Shown here one piece after another: positions 22,492 to 30,539 of a DNA stretch of 39,375 nucleotides (its first letter is position 1; every line of letters starts with the position of its first letter). The stretch is taken from the NCBI GenBank assembly GCA_020832495.1, contig JAFIEP010000030.1, positions 1-39,375 of the forward strand, in the 5' to 3' direction. Under the pieces are notes generated by a model, which was not told the DNA's origin, ran no database searches, and saw only the letters and a program-made list of their open reading frames with translations. The stretch comes from Acidimicrobiia bacterium. GTDB taxonomy: Bacteria > Actinomycetota > Acidimicrobiia > Acidimicrobiales > Acidimicrobilacustridaceae. Position numbers and translations under genes: made by a program.

Positions 22492-24081
22492 TCACACAGC
22501 GACCCCGGGGCCGCTGAGCAAGCGGTACATGAACGCCGCCATCGCCTGGCGCGACACCTCGCTGGTGGGCCGGAACGTCCCGTCGCCATAACCCAACGAC
22601 ACACCCGACGACGCCAACCACTCCACCTCGACGAAGAACGGATGCCCCACCCCCACATCGGAGAAGCTCGGCACCACCGACACCTCGAACGCCGGCGAAC
22701 CCGCCAAGCGGTACATGAAGGCCGCCATCGCCTGGCGCGACACGTCCGACACCGGCCGGTACGTGCCGTCACCGAAACCGCCCGTCACCCGAGCGGCCGC
22801 CAGCCACTGGATCTCGGCGAAGAAGGCGTGCCCAGTCAGCACATCGACGAACGCCGGCGTCGTCGCTCCGCACGAGGCGAGGGCGATCTCGGAGTACGGC
22901 GAACCGAGCGTGGCTGGATCACGGCTGGTAGCGAAGACGGTCCGGGTGCCGTCACCAGAGGTCGACGGTGAATAGGCCGTGCCCCCGACCGGGGTGTCCG
23001 ACACCTGGTTGGTCGTGCCGGTCGTCAGGTCGAAGAGGAAGACCTGGAAGACCTGGAAGACCGCAGCGGGATTGTCGCCTGTGTAGTCGCCGTCGGAGGA
23101 GTAGGCGAGTCGCGTGCCGTCCGCCGAGAGTGACGGCTGGTAGCTCCCGATGTCGGCGCCGGCTGCTGGGGTGATGCCGGTGATCGAGCCGTCACTCGCC
23201 TCGAACAGGTAGATCTCGTAGTCGCCCGCCGGGTTCTGCCCGGTGAGGTCGGCATCGGAGTTGAAGGCGATGCGCGAGCCGTCGGCCGAGATCGACGGAT
23301 CGAAACTCGCCCCACTGGGGTCAGCGGTGAGCTGAGTGATCGTCTCGCCCGGGAGATCCACCACGAAGAGTTCGTCACCACCGTCGGGGTTGGTGCCCAA
23401 CGGATCAGCGGTGGACGCGAAGGCGATGCGCGAGCCGTCCGCCGCCATCGACGGGCTGTAGTAGTACCCGCTCGTGGTCTGGGTGAGCTGCGTGGTCGTT
23501 TCAGCGGCCACGTCGAACAGGAACAGTTGGCTGTGTCCATCAGGGTTGGATCCGACCAGATCGGCGGTCGACGGAAAGGCAATCCGCGAACCGTCGAACG
23601 AGAGCGAGGGGCGTTGACTCCCGCCCGATGCCGACATCGTGACCTGGGTGGTCATCGTGGTGGCCACGTCGTACAGGAACACCTCACTGCGGGCGGCGGG
23701 GTTGGTGCCCACCAGGTCCGACGTGGACACGAACACAATCCGGGATCCGTCACCGGAGATGGTGGTGCCGCCACTGTTGCCGGTTGCGGCGTTGGTGACC
23801 TCGGTGGTCACGCCCGAGGCGACGTCGTGGTAGCGGACCTGCCTCGGCTCGGGGTCAACCAACTGGGAGTCGGACCGGAAGGCCACGTGCAGACCATCGT
23901 CCGAGATGGTCGCATCCGGGGTGTAGTTGCGCGGCGCGAAGCCGATGGTCGAGGCATCGGTGCACAACGGTGCCGGGTTGCCGGCTTCGGACCCGCCGAC
24001 GGCACCGACGCCTGCCGTGGCCACCATCAGTGTGCACGCCAGTGCGACCGCGAGCTTTGCCCGCAGGGCTGGGACTGCCAT
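22492..24081 (-). CDS. secreted beta-propeller (PD40/TolB-like) protein with C-terminal SLH-like domains
   Basis: 529 residues. The ATG at 24081 has a perfect AGGAGGT ribosome site. A signal peptide (AKLAVALACTLMVATAGVGA) is followed by about six to seven repeats of the form DGSRIAFxSxADLxGxNPxG then LFLFDVA, spanning about 45-400. These are WD40/PD40 propeller blades. The last 125 residues carry two SLH-like units (FVDVLTGHAFFAEIQWLAA, GFGDGTYRPVSDVSRQAMAA and FSDVGVGHPFFVEVEWLASS, GYGDGTFRPTSEVSRQAMAA), which anchor proteins to the cell envelope. The ligand is unknown. The two SLH units are very similar to each other, suggesting recent internal duplication. Confidence 0.88.
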   Translation of the reverse strand: MAVPALRAKLAVALACTLMVATAGVGAVGGSEAGNPAPLCTDASTIGFAPRNYTPDATISDDGLHVAFRSDSQLVDPEPRQVRYHDVASGVTTEVTNAATGNSGGTTISGDGSRIVFVSTSDLVGTNPAARSEVFLYDVATTMTTQVTMSASGGSQRPSLSFDGSRIAFPSTADLVGSNPDGHSQLFLFDVAAETTTQLTQTTSGYYYSPSMAADGSRIAFASTADPLGTNPDGGDELFVVDLPGETITQLTADPSGASFDPSISADGSRIAFNSDADLTGQNPAGDYEIYLFEASDGSITGITPAAGADIGSYQPSLSADGTRLAYSSDGDYTGDNPAAVFQVFQVFLFDLTTGTTNQVSDTPVGGTAYSPSTSGDGTRTVFATSRDPATLGSPYSEIALASCGATTPAFVDVLTGHAFFAEIQWLAAARVTGGFGDGTYRPVSDVSRQAMAAFMYRLAGSPAFEVSVVPSFSDVGVGHPFFVEVEWLASSGVSLGYGDGTFRPTSEVSRQAMAAFMYRLLSGPGVAV

Positions 24082-24330
24082 CTCGAGACCTCCTGCTGAA
24101 GAGCAGGGGCCGACGGCCACCGCTGGCGCACCCTAGTTCCCTGGCGACCCCAACCCAGCAGCAGCCCGCCGGGTGCTCCCAGGCTTCTGGCGGCCGTCGC
24201 CACCCACCGCCGACATCGGCTCAGTACGCTGACCTCGTGCAACGACTGCCGGCAGGTTGACGATGCGGCTGCGGTACACAGCCGACCACCGACTGAGCCG
24301 CTGCGGCGACGCGCTCGAATCGTCGACTCC

Positions 24331-25461
24331 ATGACCACGACCCGACCGAGCCATGGGTACCAGCGGGTTCGGCGAGTCGTGGCCGCGGTCCTCGTCGTCG
24401 TCTTCGGCTTCTCCTTCGTCGGAGCCGCCACGGGCATCTGGCTCGGTCGCACAACGCTGAACGACGAGGTCTGGGCCGACCGGGTCACGCCGCTGGGACG
24501 GGATCCCGCCGTGCAACACGCGCTGGCGACATGGACCACCGACCAGTTGCTCGACCTCCTCGACAGCGAAGGGCTCCTACGCGACGCCCTGCCGGGGCGG
24601 GCCGCCATCCTGGCCGTCCCTCTCTCGGGAGCCATCGACGATTTCGTGGCCGACCGGGTCGACCGATTCTTCGCCGGTGAACGCTTCGAGGAACTGTGGA
24701 CGTTGGCCGCCACGCAGGCCCACACACAGGCGGTGGCCATCCTGCGCGACGACATGCCGCTCGGCGTGACGGTCGACGATGACCGGGTGGTCCTCGACCT
24801 GGTGCCGATCCTCGACGCCGTCCTGACCGACATCCTCGGGGCTGTCCCCGGCCTCGTCGGGAGCGACGTCGAACTGCCGGAGGTGTCGGTGAACGACCTC
24901 CCCGACGACGTGCGGGCGCGCCTGGCCGACGCACTCGACATCGAACTCGACGACGACTTCGGGACCATCACCCTCTACGAAGGCGACGACGTGGCGGTGG
25001 CCCAACGTGCCGTCGCCTTCTTCGACCGGTTCGTCGTGGCGTTGACGTTGGTCACCGTCGCCGCCGCAGGGGCCGCCCTCGCCATCTCCCCTCGCCGCCG
25101 ACGGACGCTCCTGCAACTCCTCGGCGCCGCAGTGCTGGGGGCGGTTGCCCTGCGCCTGGTTGCCTTCACCTTGCAGGATCACATCGTCGCCATGGTGCAG
25201 GTGGCGGAGAACCAGGCGGCAGCGGCGGTGATCGTGAGCTCGCTCGTCGGTCCCCTCACCGACGCAGCCGCCGTCGCCTTCTGGCTGATCGCCGCTGTGG
25301 GCGCCGTGGTCGTCGTCAGCGGGCCGTATCCGTGGGCAGTCCGCCTCCGTGGGCGCGCCGTCGCCGCCGCCCGCCGTGCCGAACAGACAACCGGCACGAC
25401 CGGGCCGACCGGCACGACCGGCACGACGGGCACGACGGGCACGACGGGCACGAAGAGGTGA
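24331..25461 (+). CDS. integral membrane protein with TGT-repeat tail
   Basis: 376 residues. One N-terminal helix (about 16-38) is followed by a roughly 190-residue extracytoplasmic region rich in Asp and Leu (LGRDPAVQHALATWTTDQLL), then three helices (about 230-330) and a Thr/Gly-rich tail made by a 9-bp tandem repeat. The arrangement fits a family of uncharacterised actinobacterial membrane proteins. No enzymatic motif is seen. The start codon is ATG without a strong ribosome site. The 249 bp upstream of it to the SLH gene contain no other gene. Confidence 0.75.
   Translation: MTTTRPSHGYQRVRRVVAAVLVVVFGFSFVGAATGIWLGRTTLNDEVWADRVTPLGRDPAVQHALATWTTDQLLDLLDSEGLLRDALPGRAAILAVPLSGAIDDFVADRVDRFFAGERFEELWTLAATQAHTQAVAILRDDMPLGVTVDDDRVVLDLVPILDAVLTDILGAVPGLVGSDVELPEVSVNDLPDDVRARLADALDIELDDDFGTITLYEGDDVAVAQRAVAFFDRFVVALTLVTVAAAGAALAISPRRRRTLLQLLGAAVLGAVALRLVAFTLQDHIVAMVQVAENQAAAAVIVSSLVGPLTDAAAVAFWLIAAVGAVVVVSGPYPWAVRLRGRAVAAARRAEQTTGTTGPTGTTGTTGTTGTTGTKR
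25393..25455 (+). repeat. 9-bp tandem repeat (seven units) in coding DNA
   Basis: Seven units of GGCACGACC/G with minor variants encode alternating Gly-Thr-Thr at the C-terminus of the preceding membrane protein. Unit number could vary without shifting frame. Confidence 0.85.
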
Positions 25462-25830
25462 CAGCCGGACCCGCCGGGTAGGTGTTCTGGGCGTCACCTC
25501 GACCCGGGGAACGCCACCCATGCCGACCGCCGTGTCGACCGCCCCTTGTGACCCACCGTCTACCTCGCGGTGGCGACGCGCAGACACCGTCACCGGCTCT
25601 CCCCCATCGATCTGCTGTGTCCCGTCGTGCCGTGTGTCGCCGGTCATGGCGCACCCCCAGATGTCGACCTCCCTGGCTCCCTACCCGGGCTGTTCCGGCG
25701 CAAACCCGGAGTTGCGGAATCGTCCGTCCGGGTACCATCGCGGCGTGAACGCGCACGGGACCGAACGCCGACATCGGGTTGGGCCCGGAACCGGACCGCA
25801 CCGGCCAGAACGCTCGGAACGAGGGCCGTC
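25462..25830. other. intergenic region before the PhyH gene
   Basis: No full gene in 369 bp. A TACCAT -10-like box lies at 25733-25738. It is followed by six bases and a GTG (25745), opening a 33-codon Arg-rich frame that ends at 25846, overlapping the start of the PhyH gene. It is either a leaderless leader peptide or simply the 5' leader of PhyH. Confidence 0.4.
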
Positions 25831-26769
25831 GTGGTCGGCCCGCTGACCGAGCAGCAGGTCGACGACTTCCGTCGCGACGGGCACATGCTCGTGCGTGGCC
25901 TCATCGGTCGTGACCAGGCGCTCGAGCTCGCCGAACCGATCCTTCGTCTGCTGCGAGAGAACCCCTACGACAAGCGCCCGTGGCACGAGCGCGGGCCCTA
26001 CGATCGGGTCTACGACATCTCGGGTGACACGTACCTGTTCGACGAACGGTGTCGACGAGTCACGTTCTCCGACCGTATCGCCCGCATGGCCGCCCAGTTA
26101 CTGGGAACCAACGGGGTGCGCCTGTTCTTCGACGAGGCGGTCAACAAGCCGGCCCCGGGGGCGCCGACCCCCTGGCATCGTGACGGCGTCTTCTGGGGCA
26201 TCGACCAGCGCCACCTCGGCCTGCCCTGGGGTATGGACTGCATCAGGATCTGGATCGCGCTCGCCGACCTCCCACCCGAGGTGGGCGGCATGGCGTTCGT
26301 GTCGGGCTCTCACCGTGTCGAAGGTCAACACTTCACCAACGGCGCCTGGGGCTGGATGCACGAGGGTGAGCGGTACCCGAAGCTCCGCGACCTGCCGTTG
26401 CCGGCCGACCACCGCGAGCGCGCCTGGGTCGGTGGGAAGGAACGGCCGGTGGTCAACTACACCGACCTGCGGGCCGGCGATGCGACCTTCCACACCGGCG
26501 GCACCATGCACGCAGCCGCGGCCAACGCGACCATGAAGAACCGGCCGGCCATGGTCGTCTGTCACATGGCGCCCGGGACACGGATGGCCGAGGACCCACC
26601 CGAGATCCAGCGGACGATCTTCGCCCCGGCCACCCCCGGCGACGTGCTCGACGGACCGAAGCACCCACTGCTCGGCACGGCCAGTGCACCGTCGTCCGAC
26701 CAGCCCCGCCACCTGGCGACTGACGCTGCTCGGGTGGCGCACACCAGCGGCAATGAGAACAGCGACTGA
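25831..26769 (+). CDS. phytanoyl-CoA dioxygenase (PhyH) family Fe(II)/2-oxoglutarate oxygenase
   Basis: 312 residues from a GTG at 25831 with GAGGG seven bases upstream. The metal site is visible: His116 and Asp118 in TPWHRDGVFW, and the distal His227 in GGTMHAAAAN. Supporting features are VGGMAFVSGSHRVEG and LRAGDATFHTGG. The N-terminal LTEQQVDDFRRDGHMLVRGL is the usual PhyH opening. The enzyme should hydroxylate a small molecule using O2 and 2-oxoglutarate. The substrate is unknown. It is followed 63 bp later on the same strand by a radical SAM gene, and a methyltransferase-glutaredoxin pair lies just beyond, so a shared pathway is possible. Confidence 0.88.
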   Translation: MVGPLTEQQVDDFRRDGHMLVRGLIGRDQALELAEPILRLLRENPYDKRPWHERGPYDRVYDISGDTYLFDERCRRVTFSDRIARMAAQLLGTNGVRLFFDEAVNKPAPGAPTPWHRDGVFWGIDQRHLGLPWGMDCIRIWIALADLPPEVGGMAFVSGSHRVEGQHFTNGAWGWMHEGERYPKLRDLPLPADHRERAWVGGKERPVVNYTDLRAGDATFHTGGTMHAAAANATMKNRPAMVVCHMAPGTRMAEDPPEIQRTIFAPATPGDVLDGPKHPLLGTASAPSSDQPRHLATDAARVAHTSGNENSD

Positions 26770-26832
26770 CCGCCCGACGGGTGGCCACGATCTCCGCGGG
26801 AACACGGGGCCATCCCGACGGGTTGCATCCCT

Positions 26833-28254
26833 GTGATCTGGCGACGCGACCACCCCACCCGTGCAGCCGGACTGCGGCGTGTCATCGCCCGGGTCCGCCA
26901 CCTCGAACGCCGCACCCGGCCGGTGCCGCCCGAGGTCGATGCGGCCTTCCGGCGCCGGTGGGAGGAACTGCCCGAGCACGTGCGCACCGACGCCCAGATG
27001 GTGGGGCGCAAGTCCCTCGGGTGCGAGGGCACCCACGGCGTGTTCCCCAAGTGCAACTTCTCGTGCACGCCCTGCTATCACTCGGAGGACGCCAACCGTG
27101 TTCGCGTCGACGGGCCACACACGGTGGCACAGGTGCGCGAGCAGATGTCGTTCCTCCGCGAGCGGCGGGGACCGGCGTCATTCGCCCAGCTCATCGGCGG
27201 GGAGGTGTCACTGCTCGAACCCGAGGACCACGCCGCCGCCTTGGCAGAGATGTGGGCAGCGGGACGCATCCCCATGAGCTTCAGCCACGGCGACGTCACC
27301 TACGACTACCTGCGCGAGGTGTCGGTCGGCCTCGACGGCCAGCCTCGCTTCCCGTCGGTCTCGTGGGCGTTGCACATCGACACCACCATGGCCGGCCGTA
27401 CCGGCGCCAAGAAGCCCGAGCGTGAAGCGGAACTCCACCCGTTCCGGGCAGAGGCCTGCGCCCGCTTCGCCCGGCTGCGACGCGAGCACGGTGTGTCGTC
27501 GTACGTGGCACACAACATGACGGTCACCCCGGCCAACCTCGGCGAGGTGTCCGACGTCGTCGCCACATGTGCCCGCATGGGGTTTCGCATGTTCTCGTTC
27601 CAACCGGCGGCCTACGTGGGCAACGATCGTCGCTGGCGCGAGGGGTTCCGCACCATCTCCGACGACGACGTGTGGTCCGCGGTCGAACGAGGGGTCGGCC
27701 GCTCCCTCCCCTACCGGACGATGCAGTTCGGCGACCTGCGCTGCAACCGCGTCACCTGGGGTGCCTTCGTCGGCGACCGGTATGTCCCGCTCCTCGAGGA
27801 CGACGACCCCGACGACGCCGCGGCCCGTGACGCCTGGTACGAGGCGTTCCGTGGGTCGTGGATGCACCAACGCACCGCCACGGCGGCACTCCGTCTGCTG
27901 CGGACGCTGCTGCGCCACCCCGCAGCGGTCCCCGTCGGGCTCCGCTGGCTCCGACGCTTCGTGGCCCGGGCCGGCGGGCTCCGTCGGTTCCGATACGGCG
28001 TGCAGCCGGTGACGTTCGTGATGCACAGCTTCATCGACGCCGAACTGGTCGGGCCGGCCTGGGACCTGCTGCGCGCCGGGGAGCGCAGCGACGACCCGCA
28101 GGTACTGGCTGCCCAGGAGCGACTCGAGGCCTGTGTCTACGCCATGGCCCACCCCGAGAGCGACGAGGTCGTGCCCGCCTGTGTGCAGCACTCCGTGCTC
28201 GACCCTGGAGAGAACCGCCAACTGGTCGAGTTGCTGCCGCTGCGTCGTCGGTGA
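26833..28254 (+). CDS. radical SAM protein
   Basis: 473 residues from a GTG at 26833. The [4Fe-4S]-AdoMet motif is CNFSCTPCYHSEDANRV (Cys74, Cys78, Cys81: CX3CX2C). It is preceded by GCEGTHGVFPK, and GGEVSLLEPED supplies the GGE-type SAM contact. A long C-terminal region includes RYGVQPVTFVMHSFIDAE and an ending VVPACVQHSVLDPGEN. The extra cysteines do not form a clear SPASM motif. The reaction is unknown. It belongs to a group of actinobacterial radical SAM proteins without assigned substrate. It lies 63 bp after the PhyH gene, and its stop is 15 bp from the convergent methyltransferase stop. Confidence 0.9.
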   Translation: MIWRRDHPTRAAGLRRVIARVRHLERRTRPVPPEVDAAFRRRWEELPEHVRTDAQMVGRKSLGCEGTHGVFPKCNFSCTPCYHSEDANRVRVDGPHTVAQVREQMSFLRERRGPASFAQLIGGEVSLLEPEDHAAALAEMWAAGRIPMSFSHGDVTYDYLREVSVGLDGQPRFPSVSWALHIDTTMAGRTGAKKPEREAELHPFRAEACARFARLRREHGVSSYVAHNMTVTPANLGEVSDVVATCARMGFRMFSFQPAAYVGNDRRWREGFRTISDDDVWSAVERGVGRSLPYRTMQFGDLRCNRVTWGAFVGDRYVPLLEDDDPDDAAARDAWYEAFRGSWMHQRTATAALRLLRTLLRHPAAVPVGLRWLRRFVARAGGLRRFRYGVQPVTFVMHSFIDAELVGPAWDLLRAGERSDDPQVLAAQERLEACVYAMAHPESDEVVPACVQHSVLDPGENRQLVELLPLRRR

Positions 28255-28269
28255 CACCGCGGATCTCGA

Positions 28270-29046
28270 TCACCGTCGCCCCCGCCCGGTCCCGGTCCGG
28301 ACCCGACCGACGAGGAGTCGCAGCGGGAGGCCGATGTGCGTCGAGCCCCAGCGTCGCGCCAGTCCCCGCAGCGCAGTGCGACGGCGATGGCCGATGTCGG
28401 GGAGGTAGAGACTCTCGACGAAGCGATCGGGCCCGATCCCGCCACGCGGGTCGAGCCTGAGTTCGAACCGGCGCCGCTCGTCGGCCACGATCTCGAACCC
28501 GCCGGACTCCAGCACGTCGCGCGGCTGCGCCACCACCTCGGGCCGGGGGAAGGGCAGCGCCGTCCGGCCCACCAGCGAGAGCAGCAGCCCGTAGGCGAAC
28601 GCGTCACGGGCCGTCAACGGACCGTCGGCGGGGACGAGCACCGCCACCGCACCGCCGGGGGACAGGACCCGGACCACCTCGGCGAGGACGTCGAGCGGGG
28701 AGTCGACGACCATCAACGCCATCACCAGCGCTGCGTGGGCCACGGACCCGTCGGCGAGCGGCATGGCGTCCGCTCGCCCCGCCACGAGGGGTCCACGACG
28801 GTGCGCCTGCCGCAGCTCAGCCATCGAGCAGTCGAGACCCGTCCACGCGGGGCGCACAGCAGCCAACGGCCCACTCCCGCACGCCACGTCGAGCAGCGTG
28901 CCGTCCGGCACGGCGCGTGCCACCCAGCGATACGGATCGACCCCGTGCACGTCGCGCGCCGAGCACAACACCTCCTCGGTGATACCCGGCCGGGCGTCGT
29001 GGAACCGACGCACGTAGCCGGGCCACTCCGACGACGTCACCCCCAT
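28270..29046 (-). CDS. class I SAM-dependent methyltransferase
   Basis: 258 residues from an ATG at 29046. Motif I is TLLDVACGSGPLAAV. The AdoMet-acid region is WTGLDCSMAELRQAHR, and DAMPLADGSVAHAALVMALM is the motif II region. The motif VLSPGGAVAVLVPADG follows. This is the Methyltransf_11 pattern, which acts on small molecules. The substrate is unknown. It is separated from the upstream glutaredoxin gene by 4 bp, so the two are co-transcribed. It converges on the radical SAM gene. Confidence 0.88.
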   Translation of the reverse strand: MGVTSSEWPGYVRRFHDARPGITEEVLCSARDVHGVDPYRWVARAVPDGTLLDVACGSGPLAAVRPAWTGLDCSMAELRQAHRRGPLVAGRADAMPLADGSVAHAALVMALMVVDSPLDVLAEVVRVLSPGGAVAVLVPADGPLTARDAFAYGLLLSLVGRTALPFPRPEVVAQPRDVLESGGFEIVADERRRFELRLDPRGGIGPDRFVESLYLPDIGHRRRTALRGLARRWGSTHIGLPLRLLVGRVRTGTGRGRR

Positions 29047-29050
29047 CGGC

Positions 29051-29473
29051 TCACGCGGTCGACCCGTGCCTGGCCGTCCGGTTCCGGCGACGGCGCCACC
29101 ACGGTGGTGGGGGCTCGGGGAACCGCACGCCAGCCGCCCGACCGGCGTCGAGCACGTCGACCGACGAGGGGTTGACCAACACGGAGTCGCCCACCGCCAC
29201 GGTGGGCACGGTCTCGTTGCCTCCGGCGTGCGCTCGCACGAACGCAGCGCCGTCGGCATCATCCCAGATGTTGACGTCCACCGTCGGCACACCCCGTCGG
29301 CGCAGCCGTGCCCGCAGCGACATGCAGAATCCGCATCCCGGGCGCCAGTAGACGACGATCGGCGGGGGCTCCTCGGCAGCGCCACCCTCGCCGGGGGGCT
29401 CGCCGCCCGCTCGGTCACCCACGCCGACATCGTCAGAGGTGACGTCGTGCAGGGGCTGGCCACTGGAGTCCAT
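29051..29473 (-). CDS. glutaredoxin/mycoredoxin-like protein
   Basis: 140 residues from an ATG at 29473. A 40-residue acidic, Gly-rich N-terminal extension precedes the redox domain. The active site is YWRPGCGFCMSLRARLRRRG, with CGFC in place of CPYC. The cis-Pro region is NETVPTVAVGDSVLVNPSSV, which fits the mycoredoxin group of actinobacteria (mycothiol-dependent reductases). A basic proline/arginine tail (PPPPWWRRRRNR) is unusual. It is encoded 4 bp before the methyltransferase gene. Confidence 0.85.
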   Translation of the reverse strand: MDSSGQPLHDVTSDDVGVGDRAGGEPPGEGGAAEEPPPIVVYWRPGCGFCMSLRARLRRRGVPTVDVNIWDDADGAAFVRAHAGGNETVPTVAVGDSVLVNPSSVDVLDAGRAAGVRFPEPPPPWWRRRRNRTARHGSTA

Positions 29474-29579
29474 GTTCAGGGAACCCCGGCCGACGATCGG
29501 CCATTCCACTGGCGAAGGCGCCTTCAGGTCAGGTGCGGACGTTCCGGCAGGTGCACGGCGCCGTCGGTACTGTGGCCCG

Positions 29580-30539
29580 ATGCGCTCCTCCCGCCGACCC
29601 GGTCGACCCCACCCCCGGAACCTGCGTGCCACTTGTCGGACCCGGGTGGGCTCTCGGACCCGGGCGGGCGTGCTGGCGTTGACCGTCGTCGCCGTCGTCG
29701 CCGTCACCGCGTGCATCCCCGCGGCCGGCACACAACCGATCTCGACGCCACCGGAGCCGGCGGGCTGCATCACCGACGTGGGGCCCGCCGACAAGCTGGT
29801 CGTCACCGGCTGCGGCGGCGACATCACCTACAACGTCTCGGTACCCGCGCAGTGCATGGAGTTCGCCTGCGGTCTCATCTTCGACGTGCACGGCTGGACG
29901 ATGAGCGGCGACATCCAGGAGGCCAACACCGGCATCGCCGCCGCCGGACGAGAGGAGGGCTACATCGTGGTACAGCCGACCGCTCCCGGGAGCCCACCGA
30001 GCTGGAACAGCACGATGTACCCACACGTGGCCGACTTCATGTACCTGGCCATGGACGTGTGGAACGTGGAGGATCGCCGGGTCCACTTCACCGGCTTCTC
30101 CCAAGGTGGCGTCATGACGTTCTGGATGCGCTGCAATCACGCCGAGACCATCGCCAGCGCAGCGCCGACCGCCATCTCCGGCCAGGCCTGCCCCGGCGCC
30201 TCCCGCTACGTGCCCACCTACTTCATCCAGGGCAACAACGACATCTTCGTGAGCGAAACCGCCATCGCCAACACGATCAACAGCTTCCTCAGCGGCCACG
30301 ACTTCGACGGCGGCGAGGTCATCATCAGCGAAGGGCAGCACACGCTCACCCTCCACCGCAACGACGCTGGTGACGCCTTCTACACGACGATCCACGACTA
30401 CACGTCGTCGGGCGTGATCGGGCACTGCGTGATGGGCAGTCTCGATCCGACGGGTCCCTACGGCTGTGAGCAGCCGTCGACACTCGAGCACGGGCGCTCC
30501 ATCGTGGAGTTCTTCAAGCTCTACCCCAAGCGGCCCTGA
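29580..30539 (+). CDS. lipoprotein alpha/beta-hydrolase, PHB depolymerase/LpqC-like esterase
   Basis: 319 residues. The ATG at 29580 has TACTGT exactly six bases before it (29568-29573), a leaderless-type start. A twin-Arg-rich N-terminus and hydrophobic stretch lead to the lipobox VAVTAC, so it is probably a lipoprotein. The nucleophile elbow is GFSQGG (Ser174). The oxyanion region is LIFDVHGWTMSG, and the catalytic His is likely in EGQHTLTLH. The fold and order match the esterase/PHB depolymerase family (LpqC type). The natural substrate is probably a short ester or polyester. The last 26 nt overlap the convergent DUF1704 gene. Confidence 0.85.
   Translation: MRSSRRPGRPHPRNLRATCRTRVGSRTRAGVLALTVVAVVAVTACIPAAGTQPISTPPEPAGCITDVGPADKLVVTGCGGDITYNVSVPAQCMEFACGLIFDVHGWTMSGDIQEANTGIAAAGREEGYIVVQPTAPGSPPSWNSTMYPHVADFMYLAMDVWNVEDRRVHFTGFSQGGVMTFWMRCNHAETIASAAPTAISGQACPGASRYVPTYFIQGNNDIFVSETAIANTINSFLSGHDFDGGEVIISEGQHTLTLHRNDAGDAFYTTIHDYTSSGVIGHCVMGSLDPTGPYGCEQPSTLEHGRSIVEFFKLYPKRP

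Noticed and set aside
22353-22772. 139-residue minus-strand frame between the MFS and SLH genes
   Set aside because: Arg/Cys/Trp-rich frame overlapping the SLH coding region. No start site or domain.
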